A stretch of 64,000 bases of DNA from Flavobacteriaceae bacterium (GTDB lineage: Bacteria > Bacteroidota > Bacteroidia > Flavobacteriales > Flavobacteriaceae). How positions within the stretch are numbered: position 1 is the first letter of the stretch; each line of letters begins with the position of its first letter. The position numbers and the translations under genes are program-made. This document shows, piece by piece, positions 55,353-63,892 of this stretch. The DNA is taken from contig NVXD01000001.1 of NCBI GenBank assembly GCA_002746415.1, positions 186,001-250,000 on the forward strand, written 5' to 3'. Below the pieces are notes generated by a model. It saw only the letters and a program-made list of their open reading frames with translations. It did not search any database and was not told where the DNA came from.

Positions 55353-56714
55353 GTGCTTCAAAAAGTAACTTTCAATTTAAAACTTCACAAATACCCAATC
55401 CTTATGGTTTTGGGGAGTTTGGCGTTTTATGTAAGCTTTGCCTACGATTTAGATAGGACAGACTTCATTAAACTTGTGGCTCTTTTTGTCGCCCTATTTT
55501 TTCTTCATTACAAGCTTATTCAATTTGAAAAATGGAACCTTAAATTCTTATTGGTGACTGGAATACTTTTCCGGCTAGTATTTTTAATAACCTTGCCCAA
55601 TCTTTCTCAAGATTTTTATCGATTTATTTGGGATGGCGAATTGGTAAGCAATGGTATAAACCCGTATTTACAATTGCCTAATACATTGATTGAACAAGAA
55701 GGTCTAATCATAAGAAATGCCACGGAACTTTATACGGGAATGGGAAATTTAAGCGCAAAACACTATAGCAACTACCCCCCCTTAAACCAATTAATATTTG
55801 CGATTTCATCTTTATTGGGCGGAAAGAGCATCCTTGGAGCTGTTGTTATTATGAGATCGATTATCATCTTAGCAGACATAGGAGTACTCTATTTTGGAAG
55901 AAAATTGCTGCAAAATTTAAACCGTTCCCCACATTTGATATTTTGGTATTTTCTAAACCCACTTATTATTATCGAACTTACTGGAAACCTTCATTTTGAG
56001 GGCGTCATGTTATTCTTTTTTGTCTGGGCCATGTACTTACTTTCAATAAAAAAATGGGTGTCCGCAGCGATAATCTATGCTTTTTCAATATCCCTAAAAT
56101 TAGTTCCTCTTCTATTTTTACCCCTATTCCTTAACTATTTTGGATTAAAAAAGAGCATCTTATTTTATCTTACGGTTGGCGGAACATTACTCCTTATGCT
56201 CCTTCCTTTCTATTCTCCAGAATTCATTTCAAACTATTCGGAAACTATCGGACTTTGGTTTTCAAATTTCGAGTTCAATGCAAGCCTTTATAATGTTGCT
56301 AAAAAGATAGCGATTCTTTTTGATGTAAAGCCCTGGGAATTCATAAAAGATGTTGGGAAAATAAGTCCTTATATCACCATAGGTATCGTATTGCTCTTTA
56401 CCTTTTTACGTAACAATAAAAAACTATCATCCCTTATTACTGCAATGTTATGGGTCTTGGCCATATACTATTTCATTTCTACCACCGTACATCCTTGGTA
56501 CCCTATTTTCTTGGTATTGCTAAGTGTTTTTACAAACTATAAATTTCCTTTATTATGGTCTCTGACCATAATCTTAAGCTACTGGGCCTACTCAAATCCA
56601 GACTATAATGAGCATCTTGGATTACTGTTCATTGAATATTCGGTAGTCTTTGGATATATGTTATACGAAATTTTAAAAAACAAAGGCAATAATGTGATAT
56701 TTCTTAAAAATTGA
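55353..56714 (+). CDS. GT-C family membrane glycosyltransferase (mannosyltransferase-like)
   Basis: A 453-residue protein with about ten to eleven hydrophobic helices and a first-loop acidic motif QDFYRFIWDGELVSNGINPY, plus YPPLNQLIF, as in polyprenyl-phosphate-sugar dependent GT-C transferases. GTG at 55353 is the first usable start; the first Met is 17 residues later. It would add a sugar from a lipid donor, such as that made by the DPM-like GT2, at the outer face of the inner membrane. It lies 3.6 kb after the CESA-like gene, separated by the minus-strand cluster. Confidence 0.75.
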   Translation: MLQKVTFNLKLHKYPILMVLGSLAFYVSFAYDLDRTDFIKLVALFVALFFLHYKLIQFEKWNLKFLLVTGILFRLVFLITLPNLSQDFYRFIWDGELVSNGINPYLQLPNTLIEQEGLIIRNATELYTGMGNLSAKHYSNYPPLNQLIFAISSLLGGKSILGAVVIMRSIIILADIGVLYFGRKLLQNLNRSPHLIFWYFLNPLIIIELTGNLHFEGVMLFFFVWAMYLLSIKKWVSAAIIYAFSISLKLVPLLFLPLFLNYFGLKKSILFYLTVGGTLLLMLLPFYSPEFISNYSETIGLWFSNFEFNASLYNVAKKIAILFDVKPWEFIKDVGKISPYITIGIVLLFTFLRNNKKLSSLITAMLWVLAIYYFISTTVHPWYPIFLVLLSVFTNYKFPLLWSLTIILSYWAYSNPDYNEHLGLLFIEYSVVFGYMLYEILKNKGNNVIFLKN

Positions 56715-56745
56715 CGTTATAGCTATGAGAATCCAATATAATTCG

Positions 56746-56753
56746 TAATTTTG
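56746..56753 (+). promoter_or_regulatory. possible -7 box of the arginine operon
   Basis: TAATTTTG matches the Bacteroidota -7 consensus TAnnTTTG, 187 bases before the first operon gene and 7 bases before the candidate leader ATG. There is no good TTTG 19-23 bases upstream, so it is a partial match. Confidence 0.35.
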
Positions 56754-56760
56754 GCTTTCC

Positions 56761-56844
56761 ATGAAAGAACAAACAAACATATTTGATTTTGAGAGCAGCT
56801 TTGCTCCCGTTCGTTCATTTATCCCTACTCGCCGTCGCCCGTAA
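56761..56844 (+). CDS. candidate leader peptide rich in arginine codons
   Basis: An open frame of 27 codons ending in ...PTRRRP-stop, with Arg codons CGT at 56812 and three in a row (CGC CGT CGC) at 56830-56838. It lies in front of the arginine operon. Just after the Arg run a 5-bp stem (CGCCC-GTAA-GGGTG) is followed by TTTTCTATT, and a second stem, GGAAAT/ATTTCC, is at 56860-56881. This would fit ribosome-mediated attenuation by arginine. There is no independent evidence that it is translated, and a putative promoter would place its ATG very near the transcript start. Confidence 0.3.
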   Translation: MKEQTNIFDFESSFAPVRSFIPTRRRP

Positions 56845-56932
56845 GGGTGTTTTCTATTATGGAAATAGGTGAGTCCATTTCCGCAAAGTATCAAAAACAA
56901 TTTTCAAACTTTTCTAATAATAACTTCTAGCA

Positions 56933-57472
56933 ATGGAAATTATAATTGCTAATGAATCACATTCTAAATACGCTCAGGTTATTTCCGACACTATTACAGA
57001 GTCGGCTAAAGTAAGAGGAACCGGTATTGCAGAACGAACGCCAGAATACATCATTCAAAGGCTTAAAAATGGTAATGCTATCATTGCATTGGATGGTGAA
57101 AAATTTGCCGGCTTTTGCTATATAGAGGTCTGGGGCAGTAAAAATTTTGTAGCCAATTCGGGTTTAATTGTTCATCCAAACTATAGAAACCAAGGGTTGG
57201 CAAAAGAAATAAAAAAGACAATTTTTCAACTATCAAGAGAAAAATTTCCAAATGCTAAAATCTTTGGAATTACTACAGGTCTGGCAGTAATGAAAATGAA
57301 TTACGAACTGGGTTACAAACCTGTTACTTTTTCTGAATTGACAGACGACCCAGAATTCTGGAAAGGTTGCCAAACTTGTAAAAACTTTGATATTCTAACA
57401 CGTACAGAACGTAAAATGTGTTTGTGCACAGGTTTATTGTATGACCCTGAAGCGAAAGAAAATAAAAAATAA
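56933..57472 (+). CDS. GNAT N-acetyltransferase, probable arginine-pathway acyltransferase
   Basis: A 179-residue GNAT-fold protein. The acetyl-CoA loop is in VHPNYRNQGLAKEI (R/QxxGxG/A type), with a cysteine-rich tail (WKGCQTCKNF, MCLCTG). It opens the arg/pro operon, 30 bases before argG. Bacteroidota often use such a GNAT protein as the first, ArgA-like acyltransferase of arginine synthesis on glutamate. The family alone does not prove the substrate. The candidate leader peptide lies just upstream. Confidence 0.82.
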   Translation: MEIIIANESHSKYAQVISDTITESAKVRGTGIAERTPEYIIQRLKNGNAIIALDGEKFAGFCYIEVWGSKNFVANSGLIVHPNYRNQGLAKEIKKTIFQLSREKFPNAKIFGITTGLAVMKMNYELGYKPVTFSELTDDPEFWKGCQTCKNFDILTRTERKMCLCTGLLYDPEAKENKK

Positions 57473-57502
57473 AGAACAAAAAGTTCCTAAAAATAAAAGA
57501 AC

Positions 57503-58693
57503 ATGAGCAAATTAGTATTGGCATATAGTGGTGGATTAGACACCTCGTACTGTGCAAAATATCTTTCGCAGGAAAAAGGATATGAAGTACATGCCGTAAG
57601 CGTAAACACGGGAGGATTTTCAAAAGAAGAAATAGCTAGTATTGAAGAAAAGGCAATACAATTGGGAGCAACATCCTACACTTCTTTAGATGCAGTACAA
57701 ACCTTTTATGATAAAGTAGTAAGATACCTGATATTTGGTAATGTATTAAAAAACAATACCTACCCTCTTTCTGTGAGTGCAGAAAGAATTGTACAAGCTA
57801 TAGAAATAGTAAACCATGCCAAAAAAATTGGCGCCAAATATATTGCTCACGGAAGTACTGGAGCAGGAAACGATCAGGTTCGGTTTGATATGATTTTCCA
57901 AATCATAGCCCCAGAAATAGAAATCATAACACCAATCCGAGACAATAAATTAACAAGAGAAGCAGAGATCGCTTATCTTCAAAAAAACGGAGTAGATTAT
58001 TCTTGGGAAAAAGCTAAATACTCTATCAACAGAGGACTTTGGGGAACTTCAGTTGGAGGCGAAGAAACCTTGACCTCAAATAAAAACTTACCCGAAACGG
58101 CTTATCCAAGTCAGTTAACAGAACAAACTCCAATTGATGTAAAACTTACATTTGAAAAGGGGGAATTGATTGCTTTGGATGGCACTACTGACACTCCTAT
58201 AAACAACATTAACAAACTAGAAGCAATTGCATCTAAATATGCCATTGGAAGAGATATTCACGTAGGCGATACCATCATCGGGATTAAAGGTAGAGTAGGT
58301 TTTGAAGCCGCTGCACCAGTATTAATTCTTAAGGCGCACCATTTATTGGAAAAGCATACATTGACCAAATGGCAACAGTATCAAAAAGAACAACAGGGGA
58401 ACTTTTATGGAATGCTATTACATGAAGGAAATTATTTGGATGAAGTAATGCGAAATATTGAAGCTTTCTTGGAAGACACACAAAGAAATGTTTCTGGCGA
58501 TGTTTTTGTTACCTTACATCCTTATCGATTTGAACTGAACGGGATAGCATCCAAACATGACTTAATGAACGCTTCATTTGGAAGTTATGGAGAAGTAAAT
58601 AAAGGTTGGACGGCTGATGATGCCAAAGGGTTTATCAAAATATTATCCAACTCCGGAAAAATATACAACCATGTAAATCAAAACAATGATTAA
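57503..58693 (+). CDS. argG: argininosuccinate synthase
   Basis: A 396-residue enzyme joining citrulline and aspartate with ATP in the urea-cycle part of arginine synthesis. The ATP pyrophosphatase loop AYSGGLDTSYC is at residues 6-16; other family segments are YIAHGSTGAGNDQVRFD and SINRGLWGTSVGGEE. The stop overlaps argC by eight bases. Length and motifs are normal. Confidence 0.96.
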   Translation: MSKLVLAYSGGLDTSYCAKYLSQEKGYEVHAVSVNTGGFSKEEIASIEEKAIQLGATSYTSLDAVQTFYDKVVRYLIFGNVLKNNTYPLSVSAERIVQAIEIVNHAKKIGAKYIAHGSTGAGNDQVRFDMIFQIIAPEIEIITPIRDNKLTREAEIAYLQKNGVDYSWEKAKYSINRGLWGTSVGGEETLTSNKNLPETAYPSQLTEQTPIDVKLTFEKGELIALDGTTDTPINNINKLEAIASKYAIGRDIHVGDTIIGIKGRVGFEAAAPVLILKAHHLLEKHTLTKWQQYQKEQQGNFYGMLLHEGNYLDEVMRNIEAFLEDTQRNVSGDVFVTLHPYRFELNGIASKHDLMNASFGSYGEVNKGWTADDAKGFIKILSNSGKIYNHVNQNND

Positions 58694-59660
58694 AGTAGGA
58701 ATCATAGGAGGCTCTGGATATACGGGTGGCGAACTCATTAGAATACTATTAAATCACCCAAAAGCAGAAATTAATTTTGTGTATAGCACCACAAGAGCCG
58801 GGAAAGCAATTTCATCAGCTCATCCAGATGTATTGGGAAGTACAACATTGGCATTCACAGGAGAAGTGAATCCAAAGGTAGATGTTGTTTTTTTATGTCT
58901 AGGACATGGAAACTCAACTACTTTTTTAAATGAACATACTTTTTCTCCAGCCACAAAAATCATTGACTTAAGCAATGACTTTAGGTTAGAACAAGACGCG
59001 ATTTTTAATGAAAATGAATATGTCTACGGCTTACCAGAAACCAATAAAGAAAGCATAAAGAATAGCAATTTTATTGCTAACCCTGGCTGTTTTGCAACCG
59101 CAATTCAATTGGCTTTATTGCCTTTGGCAAAAGCAGGAGAATTACAAAATCAAGTGCATATAAATGCAGTTACTGGTAGTACAGGTGCAGGAATAAAACC
59201 TTCTGCAACCACACATTTTAGCTGGCGAAACAATAATGCTAGTTGGTACAAACCTTTTACCCATCAACATTTAGGGGAAATAAGTGAAAGCTTAGATTCT
59301 TATGGAGAAACTACTGGGCAATTGTTCTTCTTACCTAATCGAGGGAATTTCGCAAGAGGAATATTGGCAACTGCCTATACGGAATACAATGGCACTTTGG
59401 AAGAGGCAAAAGCTATTTTTAAAACATTTTATGCCGATGCTTTATTTACGCACATATCAGAAGAACCTATTCATTTGAAGCAAGTAGTGAACACAAATCA
59501 ATGTCATATTCATTTGCACAAACACCATGGCATTTTATTAATAACATCGGCTATAGACAACCTTTTAAAAGGAGCATCTGGTCAAGCCGTACAGAATATG
59601 AATTTGATGTTTGGATTTGACGAAAGTGATGGATTGAAATTAAAAGCAGGAGCTTTTTAG
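58686..59660 (+). CDS. argC: N-acetyl-gamma-glutamyl-phosphate reductase
   Basis: A 324-residue NADPH-dependent reductase with the Rossmann motif GGSGYTGGELIRIL and the catalytic Cys in ANPGCFATAIQ, plus HINAVTGSTGAGIKP. It reduces the acyl-glutamyl phosphate to the semialdehyde. It starts inside the end of argG and ends in TAG; a short tandem repeat and a 147-base gap separate it from proC. In Bacteroidota the true substrate may carry a succinyl or acetyl group. Confidence 0.94.
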   Translation: MIKVGIIGGSGYTGGELIRILLNHPKAEINFVYSTTRAGKAISSAHPDVLGSTTLAFTGEVNPKVDVVFLCLGHGNSTTFLNEHTFSPATKIIDLSNDFRLEQDAIFNENEYVYGLPETNKESIKNSNFIANPGCFATAIQLALLPLAKAGELQNQVHINAVTGSTGAGIKPSATTHFSWRNNNASWYKPFTHQHLGEISESLDSYGETTGQLFFLPNRGNFARGILATAYTEYNGTLEEAKAIFKTFYADALFTHISEEPIHLKQVVNTNQCHIHLHKHHGILLITSAIDNLLKGASGQAVQNMNLMFGFDESDGLKLKAGAF

Positions 59661-59684
59661 AAAAGTATATGAAGTAAGAAGTAC

Positions 59685-59712
59685 GAGGTATGAGGTATGA
59701 GGTATGAGGTAT
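59685..59712 (+). repeat. four tandem GAGGTAT heptamers
   Basis: GAGGTAT four times in a row (59685-59691, 59692-59698, 59699-59705, 59706-59712), 24 bases after the argC stop. A related string (AAGTAAGAAGTA) lies upstream at 59673 and again before proB near 63118, hinting at a dispersed extragenic repeat. Confidence 0.85.
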
Positions 59713-59807
59713 TGAGAATAAGCTTAAGTTGATAAGGGTTTTCGTTTTGGATAACTATTCCAGTTATAAGCAACGAAAAGCAAAATAACAACCATAAAAA
59801 TCAAGTA

Positions 59808-60608
59808 ATGAAAATAGCAATCATAGGAGCAGGAAATTTAGGCTTGGCAATCGCTAAAGGGATATTACATTCCAATGGTGCAACCTCCATGTATCTCACC
59901 AAAAGGAATGTCAGTAACATCAAAGAATTTGAAAAATATGGTAATGTCACCGTAACTACAGACAATAGAGATGCTATTCAAAATTCGGACATTCTTATTT
60001 TTGCCGTACAGCCAGGTCATTTTGAAAAAATCTTGACCGACACCAAAGATCTTTTGACCGATAAGCATGTTATCATTTCAACCATCACAGGTTTTAGCAT
60101 TAACAAAATCGAAGAGGTTGTGGGTGTTCAACACAATATTATTAGGAGCATGCCCAACACTGCTATTTCCGTTGGAAAATCCATGACTTGCATTTGCAGT
60201 AATGAAAAAGGAAAAAAGAAAATAGAATTAGCAAAAGCTATTTTTAACCGCATGGGGCATTCCATGGAAATCCCTGAAGAACAAATGCAGGCAGCTACGG
60301 TTATTTGTGCTAGCGGCATCGCATTTTGGATGCGCTTGATTCGCGCAACAACACAAGGAGCCATTCAGCTAGGTTTTGACGCCAAAGAAGCCCAAGAATT
60401 AGCCGTGCACACTTGTAGTGGAGCAGCCAGCTTGTTAATTGAATCTGGTAGTCACCCAGAAGAAGAAATAGATAAGGTAACCACTCCTAAAGGATGTACC
60501 ATTGAAGGTTTAAACGAAATGGAACACCAAGGTTTAAGCTCTTCTTTGATACAAGGGATTGTAGCCTCATTCGAAAAAATAAGTAAAATAAAAAAAGGGC
60601 AATTATAA
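59808..60608 (+). CDS. proC: pyrroline-5-carboxylate reductase
   Basis: A 266-residue enzyme that reduces pyrroline-5-carboxylate to proline. NAD(P)H binding is by IAIIGAGNLGLAIAKG (residues 2-17); the family has MPNTAISVGKSM and CASGIAFWMRL. It sits between argC and argD, so proline and arginine genes are mixed. The start is the ATG at 59808; no upstream in-frame start fits the Rossmann motif better. Confidence 0.94.
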   Translation: MKIAIIGAGNLGLAIAKGILHSNGATSMYLTKRNVSNIKEFEKYGNVTVTTDNRDAIQNSDILIFAVQPGHFEKILTDTKDLLTDKHVIISTITGFSINKIEEVVGVQHNIIRSMPNTAISVGKSMTCICSNEKGKKKIELAKAIFNRMGHSMEIPEEQMQAATVICASGIAFWMRLIRATTQGAIQLGFDAKEAQELAVHTCSGAASLLIESGSHPEEEIDKVTTPKGCTIEGLNEMEHQGLSSSLIQGIVASFEKISKIKKGQL

Positions 60609-60714
60609 GGGTAATGTTATGATTAGTGCTGTTCTAACAGTCGACACAGTTAAAAGTGAATACTAAAAAATTGCCAGGTCTGGCAGCGTCTAGACCAAAA
60701 TAAAAAAATAAGCT

Positions 60715-61842
60715 ATGAAAATGTTTGACGTATACCCTTTATATGATGTAACCCCAGTTTCTGCCAAAGGAAACATTGTTACAGATAAGAAAGGAAAAGA
60801 ATATTTGGATTTTTATGGTGGCCACGGGGTTATATCTATTGGGCATTCACATCCTTATTATCTTAAAAAAATAAAAGAACAGATAGACCATATTGGGTTT
60901 TACAGCAATTATATTAAAAATCCAAAACAACAAGAATTTGCAACTAAACTGGGTAAATTATCTGGTTGCAAAGATTACAATTTGTTCTTATGCAACTCTG
61001 GCGCTGAAGCCAATGAAAATGCATTGAAAATGGCATCGTTTCAAACAGGGAAATCAAGGGTTATTTCCTTTGCCAATAGTTTTCATGGCAGAACTTCCGC
61101 TGCAGTTGCTGCAACGGACAACGAAAAAATAAATGCACCCATTAACAAACAGCAAAAAGTTACTTTTTTGGCCTTTGAAGATATTGAAGGGTTTACTACA
61201 GAGATTAAAAAAGGAGATGTTTGCGCTGTCATTATAGAAGCTATACAGGGCATTGGTGGTTTGGACCAACCTACTACAGAATTCTTCGAAAAAGTAGCAC
61301 AGCTATGTAAAGAGAATGGAGTGATTTTAATTGCTGATGAAATTCAATGTGGTTATGGCAGAAGTGGTAAGTTTTTCGCCTTTCAACATCATAAAATTCA
61401 ACCAGATATTATCACCATAGCGAAAGGTATGGGCAACGGTTTCCCTGTAGGTGGTGTATTAATACATGAAAGCATAAAAGCTTCTTATGGGGTCCTAGGA
61501 ACTACTTTTGGTGGCAACCATTTGGCTTGCGCTGCGTCCATAGCCGTTGTGGAAGTAATGAAAAAAGAAAACCTAGTTAAAAATGCTGCCAACCTTTATG
61601 AATATTTTAAAGCAAAAGCATTGGCTATTCCAGAGGTTAAAAATGTAAAAGGAAAAGGCTTGATGTTGGGATTGGAATTTGATTTTGAGGTAGCAGAACT
61701 TCGGAAAAATTTGATTTTTAATCAGGCGCTTTTTACTGGAGGTGCCAAAAACAAGCACTTATTGCGAATTTTACCTCCCTTAAACATCACTAAGAACGAT
61801 ATCGACGTGTTTTTTGATGCCCTAAAAGCAGAATTAGCATGA
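60715..61842 (+). CDS. argD: acetylornithine/succinylornithine aminotransferase
   Basis: A 375-residue PLP fold type I aminotransferase. The catalytic Lys is in ITIAKGMGNGFPVGG; CNSGAEANENALKMA, FHGRTSAA and ADEIQCGYGRSG are class III aminotransferase signatures. It makes N-acyl-ornithine from the ArgC product. It overlaps proA by four bases (ATGA). The 106-base gap before it contains the palindrome TGCCAGGTCTGGCA at 60672-60685. Confidence 0.95.
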   Translation: MKMFDVYPLYDVTPVSAKGNIVTDKKGKEYLDFYGGHGVISIGHSHPYYLKKIKEQIDHIGFYSNYIKNPKQQEFATKLGKLSGCKDYNLFLCNSGAEANENALKMASFQTGKSRVISFANSFHGRTSAAVAATDNEKINAPINKQQKVTFLAFEDIEGFTTEIKKGDVCAVIIEAIQGIGGLDQPTTEFFEKVAQLCKENGVILIADEIQCGYGRSGKFFAFQHHKIQPDIITIAKGMGNGFPVGGVLIHESIKASYGVLGTTFGGNHLACAASIAVVEVMKKENLVKNAANLYEYFKAKALAIPEVKNVKGKGLMLGLEFDFEVAELRKNLIFNQALFTGGAKNKHLLRILPPLNITKNDIDVFFDALKAELA

Positions 61843-63038
61843 GTTTACAATTATTAGACATACAAACCAGAAATGCCGTTCTCTATAGCATGTCCAAATT
61901 GGTAAAGGAAGAACAGAATGCCATTCTTAATGCCAACAAAAAAGACATGGCCAATTATACTGGGGAAGACATTGCCATGAGAGACCGTTTAAAAGTTGAC
62001 GGTTCTAAAATTGATGGCATGATAGATTCTTTGGACCAATTAGCGGCATTAAATGATCCTTTAGGTATAGAAAGGTTTCAGTTTACACATGAAAATGGCA
62101 TGCACATCAGCAATAAAACTGCACCATTTGGGACCATTCTAATTATTTATGAATCTAGACCCGATGTTACTATTGAAGCTGCAGGCATTGCCTTTAAATC
62201 TGGCAATAAAATCTTGCTTAAAGGAGGAAAAGAATCTCTTGAAAGCAATTTGGTATTGGTAAGCTTATGGCACAAAGCACTAAAGGAACACCATGCGCCT
62301 GCTGATTGGGTTACCTATTTACAATACAATAGAACCGAAACACAGGGGTTCTTAGAAAACCCAACCCAAAAATTAGACCTTATTGTGCCACGTGGCGGAG
62401 AACGTTTAATTGCCTTTGTAAAGCAGCATGCCAGCTGTCCGGTAATTGTAAGTGGTCGTGGTAACAACTTTTTGTTCGTTGACAAAGCAGCTGACGCAAA
62501 AATGGCTCTGGATATTATCATTAATGCAAAAACAGCAAAAATATCTGCCTGTAATGCTTTGGATAAAGTATTGATTCATGCCGATTTTCCAAATAAAGAA
62601 ATCTTCATTAAAGCATTGATTTCTGAATTGAAAAAGAAGGATGTTGAGATTTTAACCGATGGTGATTTGGATTCTTTTGAAGGCACTGAAAGAATATCTT
62701 CTGAAGCCGTTTGGTTTGAAGAATTTTTGGATTATAAAATTGTTATCGGACAGGTTAAAAACCTGATGGAGGCTACTGAAAAAATAAACAAATATGGTGG
62801 TGGGCATTCCGCAGTAATTGTGAGCAGCAACAATGAGACCGCAACTGTTTTTATGAATGCTGTAGATTCTGCTGCAGTATACCATAATGCGTCCACCCGT
62901 TTTACAGATGGCTTTCAATTTGGATTGGGAGGAGAATTAGCCATAAGCACAGATAAATTACATCAAAGAGGACCAATGGGCTTGCAACATTTGGTGACCA
63001 ATAAATGGTATATTTTAGGTGATGGACAAATAAGATAA
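61839..63038 (+). CDS. proA: gamma-glutamyl phosphate reductase
   Basis: A 399-residue aldehyde-dehydrogenase-fold enzyme that reduces gamma-glutamyl phosphate to glutamate semialdehyde, the second step of proline synthesis. The catalytic Cys is in KISACNALDK, and APFGTILIIYESRPDVTIEA and GSVDSAAVYHNAS-like segments (here NAVDSAAVYHNASTRF) are normal. It starts inside argD and is followed by proB after 88 bases. Confidence 0.95.
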   Translation: MSLQLLDIQTRNAVLYSMSKLVKEEQNAILNANKKDMANYTGEDIAMRDRLKVDGSKIDGMIDSLDQLAALNDPLGIERFQFTHENGMHISNKTAPFGTILIIYESRPDVTIEAAGIAFKSGNKILLKGGKESLESNLVLVSLWHKALKEHHAPADWVTYLQYNRTETQGFLENPTQKLDLIVPRGGERLIAFVKQHASCPVIVSGRGNNFLFVDKAADAKMALDIIINAKTAKISACNALDKVLIHADFPNKEIFIKALISELKKKDVEILTDGDLDSFEGTERISSEAVWFEEFLDYKIVIGQVKNLMEATEKINKYGGGHSAVIVSSNNETATVFMNAVDSAAVYHNASTRFTDGFQFGLGGELAISTDKLHQRGPMGLQHLVTNKWYILGDGQIR

Positions 63039-63126
63039 TCCATCCCCTTATTGCAACTTTAATTGAGTGAATACCTCCTCAAATGTTTCGAAATTTCGGG
63101 AGAGAGGTTATTGATAAGTAAGAAGT

Positions 63127-63891
63127 ATGAAAAGTAAAAAGAGAATTTTACTAAAAATTGGAACCAATACCTTAACCAAGGAAACAAATCATATTTCCAG
63201 AGGTAAGATTGAGGATATTGGTAGGCAAATAGCAGCTCTTAACGACAAATACGAATTTGTAATTGTAAGTTCTGGTGCTATTGCTGCTGCGAAACAATTT
63301 GTGAAATTAGAACATAAAGGGCAGGAAATAAAGGTGAAACAGGCCCTAGCAGCAATTGGTCAGCCTCACTTAATGAGAATGTTCCAAGAAAGTTTTAGGG
63401 AATTAGGATTAGGTACATCCCAATGTTTGCTCTCTTATTCAGATTTTGAAAAAACAGCTTCTAAAGCCAATATTAAAAATACTATTGATGTACTGGTCGA
63501 AAATAATTTCATTCCAATCATCAATGAAAATGATACCGTGGCTACGGATGAAATCAAGTTTGGTGACAATGATAAGCTAGCAGCTCTAACAGCAACACTA
63601 TTGCAAGTTGATTTATTAATTATTGCTACCAATACAGATGGCATTTACACCAAAGCGTCTCTAGAGAATGGAAATCCAAAAACAATCCTTTCGGTTTCCG
63701 ACCTCTCAGAATTAACGACCGAAATCAGCCATGAGAAATCCTCCCAAGGAACCGGAGGTATGCAATCCAAAATAGAGGCAATGACCATTGCAAAACAATC
63801 CAATATAGAAACTTGGATTGTTAACGGTCTAAAAGATAACTTTATCATCAGCGCAATTGATGGAACCAGTACTTATACTAAAATCAAATAA
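63127..63891 (+). CDS. proB: glutamate 5-kinase, kinase domain only
   Basis: A 254-residue amino-acid kinase with KIGTNTLTKE at the start, IVSSGAIAAAKQ, and NENDTVATDEIKFGDNDKLAA near the active site. It phosphorylates glutamate for proline synthesis. It ends after the kinase domain, so the C-terminal PUA domain of the E. coli enzyme is absent; short ProB forms are known. ArgF' starts one base after its stop. Confidence 0.95.
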   Translation: MKSKKRILLKIGTNTLTKETNHISRGKIEDIGRQIAALNDKYEFVIVSSGAIAAAKQFVKLEHKGQEIKVKQALAAIGQPHLMRMFQESFRELGLGTSQCLLSYSDFEKTASKANIKNTIDVLVENNFIPIINENDTVATDEIKFGDNDKLAALTATLLQVDLLIIATNTDGIYTKASLENGNPKTILSVSDLSELTTEISHEKSSQGTGGMQSKIEAMTIAKQSNIETWIVNGLKDNFIISAIDGTSTYTKIK

Positions 63892-63892
63892 T

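Noticed and set aside
56673-56900. 75-residue minus-strand frame before the arginine operon
   Set aside because: It overlaps the end of the GT-C gene and the candidate leader on the opposite strand, with no motif and no start context.
59685-59712. CRISPR array
   Set aside because: Units of seven bases repeated head to tail without spacers cannot be CRISPR.
60672-60696. Riboswitch before argD
   Set aside because: TGCCAGGTCTGGCA and the overlapping GGTCT/AGACC arms form only short alternative hairpins without a known aptamer core.
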